From an uncultured Lachnospiraceae bacterium (lineage in GTDB: Bacteria > Bacillota_A > Clostridia > Lachnospirales > Lachnospiraceae), in contig CAJUMT010000005.1 in the NCBI GenBank assembly GCA_910587495.1, positions 1-44,702 on the forward strand: 44,702 bases of DNA. The letters are read 5' to 3'. The notes under the pieces are model-generated. The model ran no database searches. It saw nothing but the letters and a program-made list of their open reading frames with translations, and had not been told where the DNA came from. Below, piece after piece: positions 40,822 through 44,702 of the stretch. A program made the position numbers and the translations under genes. Numbering within the stretch: the stretch's first letter is position 1; every line of letters begins with the position of its first letter.

Positions 40822-41079
40822 TTACAGATTCTCCTTGAAGAATGTCTCCATAGCGGTTGCTGCGGTATCTTCGTCTTCACCTTCTACGGTTACGGTCACG
40901 GTATGGCCTTTCTTTACGCCCATGCTCATGATCGCCATCAGTCTTTTTGCATCTGCTTTTTTAGTTCCATTATCAATGGTAACAACACTCTTAAATTTTG
41001 CCGCTTCTTTTGCCAGCATGCCGGCTGGTCTTGCATGAATTCCCAATTCGTCCTGAATCGTGTAAGTAAATGATTTCAT
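40822..41079 (-). CDS. ptsH: phosphocarrier protein HPr
   Basis: An 85-residue HPr, which takes phosphate from enzyme I on His15 (GIHARPAG) and passes it to sugar-specific EIIA proteins. Aligned without gaps to B. subtilis HPr, position 46 is Arg (DAKRLMAIMS) where the regulatory Ser46 for HPr kinase would be. So this copy should not take part in Ser-P-HPr catabolite control. It ends the operon: ptsI lies 34 bases upstream, and a strong terminator follows. A/GGAGA lies before the ATG. Confidence 0.95.
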   Translation of the reverse strand: MKSFTYTIQDELGIHARPAGMLAKEAAKFKSVVTIDNGTKKADAKRLMAIMSMGVKKGHTVTVTVEGEDEDTAATAMETFFKENL

Positions 41080-41113
41080 AGTTTTTATCTCCTTTTATAA
41101 ATATATTTTATCC

Positions 41114-42730
41114 CTAGCATTCGCGGATACGTTTGCGAAGCTCCAGGGTATAGCCCGGTGATACGGACAGCTCGTCGATTCCCATCTGAACAAATCTGGC
41201 TGTCAGTTCCATATCTGCCCCAAGTTCGCCGCAGATACCGCACCATGCTCCATATTTGTGCGCATTTTCAATAGTCATCTGGATCAGACGCAGGATCGCT
41301 TCATGATGCGGATCAAAGAAGTTATCCAAAGACTGATTCTGACGGTCGATAGCCAGCGTATACTGACTCAAATCGTTGGTTCCAATACTGAAAAAGTCTA
41401 CATGGGGCGCCAAAAGATCGCTGATCACTGCTGCCGCCGGAGTCTCAATCATAATACCAAGCTCCACCTCGCCCATGGCTACGTTCTCTCTTGCCAACTC
41501 TAATTTGACTTCTTCTACAAATTTTTTAATCTCTTCGATCTCCTTGACAGAGATGATCATTGGGAACATGATACCCAGCGTGCCAAATGCGGAAGCTCTA
41601 AAAAGTGCCCTTAACTGGGTCCTGAATACTTCCTTTCTGGTCAGACAAATACGAATCGCGCGGAATCCCAAAGCCGGGTTGTCTTCCTTGGGAAGATCAA
41701 AATAATCAATCTGCTTGTCAGCGCCGATATCCAGCGTACGAATGATAACTTTCTTCCCTTCCATACGGGATAAAACCGCCTTATATGCTTCAAACTGCAC
41801 TTCTTCACTGGGATAATCATCACAACCCAGATACAGAAACTCGCTGCGGAACAGACCGATACCTTCGCCGTCGTTCTCAAGAACTGCGTCTACATCGCCG
41901 ATGCCGCCGATATTGGAATACAGATGGATGTGCTTTCCGCCCTGTGTTACAGTCTCTTTGCCCTTCATCTCCTGAAGAAGCGCTCTTTGCTCATCCGCTT
42001 TCTTTTTCTTCTCCGTCATCTTCACCATGGTCACTTCGTCCGGATCAATATAAATCTGTCCTGCGAAGCCGTCCACGATAGCAGTTCTGCCATGGTAGCT
42101 CTGATCCACTTCAATGTCTGTCGTCACAAGAGACGGAATATTCATCGTCCTTGCTAAAATCGCCGTGTGGGAATTGGCAGAACCTTTTTGGGTCACGATG
42201 GCTAAAAGCTTACTCTTGTCAAACTGCACGGTCTCACTGGGAGCCAAGTCCTCCGCCACGATAATGACCGGATCCGGCATGGCTTCCGGACTTACCTGCG
42301 TACCGTTCAGAATAGAAATCACTCTGTCGGAAATATCATGAATATCCGCCGCGCGGCCTCTCATATAGTCGTCGTCCATGCTGAGGAACATGGCCGCCAT
42401 CTGCTCGGCCGTCATAAACACAGCATACTCCGCATTCATTTTGTCATTCTCAATAATGCCCGCAATCGACTCATTATAATCAAGGTCATCTAACAGCATC
42501 TGGTGAACATCAAAAATCATTGCTTCTTCTTCGCCTACATCTTTGAGTGCTTTTTCATAAAGCCCCTTTAACTGACCCATGGCTTTCGCTTTTGCTGCTT
42601 CAAAGCGCGCAAGTTCAGCAGACGTATCCTGAATGCTTTCTTTGCTCACTGCTTTTTCTGCTTTTTTATACACGAAAATACTGCCAATGGCCACCCCTTT
42701 AAATACACTTTTTCCTTCTCTTACAATCAT
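41114..42730 (-). CDS. ptsI: phosphoenolpyruvate-protein phosphotransferase (PTS enzyme I)
   Basis: A 538-residue enzyme I that moves phosphate from phosphoenolpyruvate to HPr. The active His is His188 in GSANSHTAILARTMNIPS. The C-terminal PEP-binding barrel carries GIGLFRSEFLYL, FSIGTNDLSQYTL and the cysteine in GICGELG. It overlaps the end of rpoZ by 4 bases (ATGA), so PTS synthesis is coupled to the core operon. The gene order ptsI then ptsH is the reverse of the usual one. Confidence 0.96.
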   Translation of the reverse strand: MIVREGKSVFKGVAIGSIFVYKKAEKAVSKESIQDTSAELARFEAAKAKAMGQLKGLYEKALKDVGEEEAMIFDVHQMLLDDLDYNESIAGIIENDKMNAEYAVFMTAEQMAAMFLSMDDDYMRGRAADIHDISDRVISILNGTQVSPEAMPDPVIIVAEDLAPSETVQFDKSKLLAIVTQKGSANSHTAILARTMNIPSLVTTDIEVDQSYHGRTAIVDGFAGQIYIDPDEVTMVKMTEKKKKADEQRALLQEMKGKETVTQGGKHIHLYSNIGGIGDVDAVLENDGEGIGLFRSEFLYLGCDDYPSEEVQFEAYKAVLSRMEGKKVIIRTLDIGADKQIDYFDLPKEDNPALGFRAIRICLTRKEVFRTQLRALFRASAFGTLGIMFPMIISVKEIEEIKKFVEEVKLELARENVAMGEVELGIMIETPAAAVISDLLAPHVDFFSIGTNDLSQYTLAIDRQNQSLDNFFDPHHEAILRLIQMTIENAHKYGAWCGICGELGADMELTARFVQMGIDELSVSPGYTLELRKRIREC

Positions 42731-43023
42731 TCTTTTTCCTCCATGTCCATAGTGTCGTCTACATCAGAAGCCAAAACACCTTCTGCTTCCGGTTCTCCCG
42801 TCTCCGGCTCGATTGTAACATAACCTTTGTTTACTTCCTCCACCGCGATGGAAAGGGGCTTCTTTCCGCGGTTATCCACATAGGCGCTTCCTCCCGAGAT
42901 CAGCTGTCTCGCTCTTTTCGCTGTGGCTAAAACGACAGAATAGCGGCTGTTGACTGTAGGGGAATCCCCCTCTGCTTCACTGTTGATCATTGTAATCAAG
43001 TCTGTATAAGACGGATGTAGCAT
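42727..43023 (-). CDS. rpoZ: RNA polymerase omega subunit
   Basis: A 98-residue omega subunit: SRYSVVLATAKRARQLISG is the conserved core helix that binds the beta' subunit, followed by KPLSIAVEEVNKGYVTI. The tail is acidic and extended (EPETGEPEAEGVLASDVDD). It lies 3 bases after gmk and overlaps ptsI by 4 bases, in the common gmk-rpoZ order. Confidence 0.95.
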   Translation of the reverse strand: MLHPSYTDLITMINSEAEGDSPTVNSRYSVVLATAKRARQLISGGSAYVDNRGKKPLSIAVEEVNKGYVTIEPETGEPEAEGVLASDVDDTMDMEEKE

Positions 43024-43026
43024 ACT

Positions 43027-43659
43027 TTATTCTCCTTTCGAAAAACGCTTTAACTCTTCCCTGATTTTGCCGACAAACGCCTGGTTGCGTCGGGTCTTCA
43101 AATGTTCGCTTTCTATGATCGAATGGATCTGTGTCACGCAGGCGTCCAACTGATCGTTGATCACCAGGTAATCATACTCTTCCATGCCTTCCGATTCCTC
43201 GGCTGCTCTTCTAAGACGCTGCGCAATCACTTCTTTGCTCTCTGTGCCCCGACCGGCCAGACGTTTCTCCAATGTCTGTATGTTCTTTGTTGTAACAAAC
43301 AAAAGGACTGCCTCCGGAAACTGCTCCTTTATCTTACGGGCTCCCTGTATCTCTATCTCAAGAAGTACATCTTTCCCTATGGCAAGCTGTTCCTCCACAT
43401 AAGCTCTGGGAGTACCATAGTAATTATCCACATACTTTGCATATTCAATCAACGCGCCATCCGCGATCATCTGCCGGAATCTTTCCACGCTTTTGAAAAA
43501 ATAGGCAACGCCTTCTTGTTCACCCGGTCTTGGCGCACGGGTAGTCGCAGATATGGACAGCGCATACTGTTCATACCTTCCAACCAGTTCTTTTACAATA
43601 CTGCCTTTTCCGGCTCCCGAAAAACCGGATAATACAATTAATATTCCCTCTCTGGTCAT
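43027..43659 (-). CDS. gmk: guanylate kinase
   Basis: A 210-residue GMP kinase that makes GDP. The P-loop is GFSGAGKGS (12-20); ISATTRAPRPGEQEGVAYFF is the GMP-binding region; the lid and the late LRRAAEESEGMEEYDYLVIND are intact. It is 9 bases after yicC and 3 before rpoZ. In Firmicutes a small regulator gene (remA) often sits between yicC and gmk; none is here. Confidence 0.96.
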   Translation of the reverse strand: MTREGILIVLSGFSGAGKGSIVKELVGRYEQYALSISATTRAPRPGEQEGVAYFFKSVERFRQMIADGALIEYAKYVDNYYGTPRAYVEEQLAIGKDVLLEIEIQGARKIKEQFPEAVLLFVTTKNIQTLEKRLAGRGTESKEVIAQRLRRAAEESEGMEEYDYLVINDQLDACVTQIHSIIESEHLKTRRNQAFVGKIREELKRFSKGE

Positions 43660-43668
43660 AACATATCC

Positions 43669-44547
43669 TTATTCTATGTTCTGAATCTGTTCCCTCACTT
43701 TTTCTATCTCTGTCTTTAATTCAATGGCAAGGCTGGATATCTCCAGATCATTAGCCTTAGACAGCGTCGTATTGGCTTCCCGATTCATCTCCTGTGCGAT
43801 AAAATCCAGCTTTCTGCCGATACTGCCGCCTGCTTCTAACGCCGCTTTCGTAGCCTCTACATGACTTTTAAGGCGTACCAGCTCTTCATCCACACAGATC
43901 TTGTCCGCAAAGATCGTCACCTCTGTCGCGATCCTGCTTTCATCAAGCTGCGCGTCTGCAAGCAGCTCCCGCACTTTCGTTTCGAGCTTCTGCCGATATT
44001 CTGAAAGCATAAGCGGTGATCTCTTCTCCACAGCCGCCACAAGCGTAAGCATCCTGTCCAGCTTTAAGATCATATCTGTCTTAAGCATTTCTCCTTCACG
44101 GATACGCGCCTCCACAAACTTCTCACAAGCGCCTCTTAAGGCCCGCTGAAGTATGTTCCAGATCTCTTCTTCATTCTCTTTTTGTTCTTCCATTACAAAC
44201 ACTTCCGGACAGCGTGCCAAGACAGATACAGTCACATCATCCGTAAGGGAAAACTCTTCCCCCATGCGGCGGAAGTATTCCATATATTGAGCGGCAATCC
44301 CCTGATTGTATGTCAGGACTTCTTCACTCTCGCTTAAATTCTCGTAAGATACAAATACGTCTACTTTTCCCCGCTGAATGTATTCTTTTAGAATACCCCT
44401 GATAGCTGAATCAAAATAATTCAGCTTCTTAGGCATTTTTACAGTTACATCAAGATATCGGTGGTTGACAGACTTCATCTCTACAGTGATCTTTTTACTC
44501 CCCTCCGAAATCTCGCAACGGCCAAAACCGGTCATACTTTTAATCAT
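43669..44547 (-). CDS. yicC: YicC family endoribonuclease-like protein
   Basis: A 292-residue YicC protein. The start MIKSMTGFGR is the family hallmark, and the C-terminal GRKLDFIAQEMNREANTTLSKAND is the conserved DUF1732 block. E. coli YicC cleaves RNA and takes part in degrading the small RNA RyhB. I chose the ATG at 44547 because the family begins there and GGGGA lies eight bases upstream. It heads the operon with gmk, rpoZ and the PTS genes, and has a strong promoter at 44600-44628. Confidence 0.95.
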   Translation of the reverse strand: MIKSMTGFGRCEISEGSKKITVEMKSVNHRYLDVTVKMPKKLNYFDSAIRGILKEYIQRGKVDVFVSYENLSESEEVLTYNQGIAAQYMEYFRRMGEEFSLTDDVTVSVLARCPEVFVMEEQKENEEEIWNILQRALRGACEKFVEARIREGEMLKTDMILKLDRMLTLVAAVEKRSPLMLSEYRQKLETKVRELLADAQLDESRIATEVTIFADKICVDEELVRLKSHVEATKAALEAGGSIGRKLDFIAQEMNREANTTLSKANDLEISSLAIELKTEIEKVREQIQNIE

Positions 44548-44599
44548 TCTTATCGTCCCCAAAAAATGCGAAGTACACATCTTCGCTGTTCTGTGTCTT

Positions 44600-44628
44600 A
44601 TTATAGTAGATTTTCAAAATATCGTCAA
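44600..44628 (-). promoter_or_regulatory. promoter of the yicC-gmk-rpoZ-ptsI-ptsH operon
   Basis: Minus strand: TTGACG (44628-44623), 17-base spacer, TATAAT (44605-44600), about 53 bases before the yicC ATG. Confidence 0.78.
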
Positions 44629-44702
44629 GTATTTCCATTTTCCCAGACACGACAAACGCATGAACGCATCCATCCCCCTGAATCGTTCCATTCTGGCTTT
44701 TT

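Noticed and set aside
1..44702. tRNA and rRNA genes
   Set aside because: I saw no cloverleaf with the TTCGA-type arm or any rRNA stretch; a covariance-model search was not possible.

Overview
The window looks like a chromosomal segment of a low-to-mid G+C Firmicute, most likely family Lachnospiraceae (class Clostridia). The grounds are gene content and order: single-chain bacterial/archaeal-type glycyl-tRNA synthetase, pyruvate phosphate dikinase next to a PPi-type phosphofructokinase, an M16C peptidase-era-yqzL-recO block, a yicC-gmk-rpoZ block, an HPr of the clostridial type, and AGGAGG ribosome-binding sites throughout. Genus cannot be fixed by reading alone.

Left end (1-5530), minus strand: a candidate phage-defence operon cut by the window edge. 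It has its own promoter and a 9-bp inverted-repeat operator, then an XRE repressor, an unrecognised 660-residue protein, a fusion of a PAPS-reductase-like ATP pyrophosphatase, a 2[4Fe-4S] ferredoxin and a DUF4007-like domain, and the start of a PglY/BrxC/SspC-type P-loop ATPase. The content fits a type 4 BREX or a single-strand phosphorothioation (Ssp) system. The genes needed to decide lie to the left of base 1. A SymE-like gene with a coupled small partner follows (5610-6168).

6322-13105: housekeeping and transport genes: a TrmA-family 23S rRNA methyltransferase, a small acidic membrane protein and PcrA helicase on the minus strand; on the plus strand a small membrane protein, an orphan SsuA/THI5-like lipoprotein closed by a strong terminator, and a FabK/nitronate-monooxygenase-like flavoprotein. 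The last has a consensus promoter and a palindrome like the FabT operator.

13109-23565, minus strand: an ABC-F protein, a large TPR/acidic-repeat/degenerate-AAA protein, a DegV protein, a VanW lipoprotein, and a cluster of zinc-ribbon, SPFH and TIR-Sel1 proteins that may be a membrane-linked signalling or immune module.

23679-28740: an accessory stretch: a small gene behind a perfect operator-like palindrome, a MarR-MATE efflux operon with its own palindrome, and then an AT-rich patch with a small membrane protein, an alpha/beta hydrolase, a C_GCAxxG_C_C protein, an unknown protein and an XRE gene that has lost a normal start codon.

28761-44702, all minus strand: core metabolism and information processing: ppdK, PPi-phosphofructokinase, a PfkB sugar kinase, glyQS, a lipoprotein, recO, yqzL, era, an M16C peptidase, then yicC-gmk-rpoZ-ptsI-ptsH as one tight operon ending in a strong terminator. 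The HPr in that operon has Arg in place of the regulatory Ser46.
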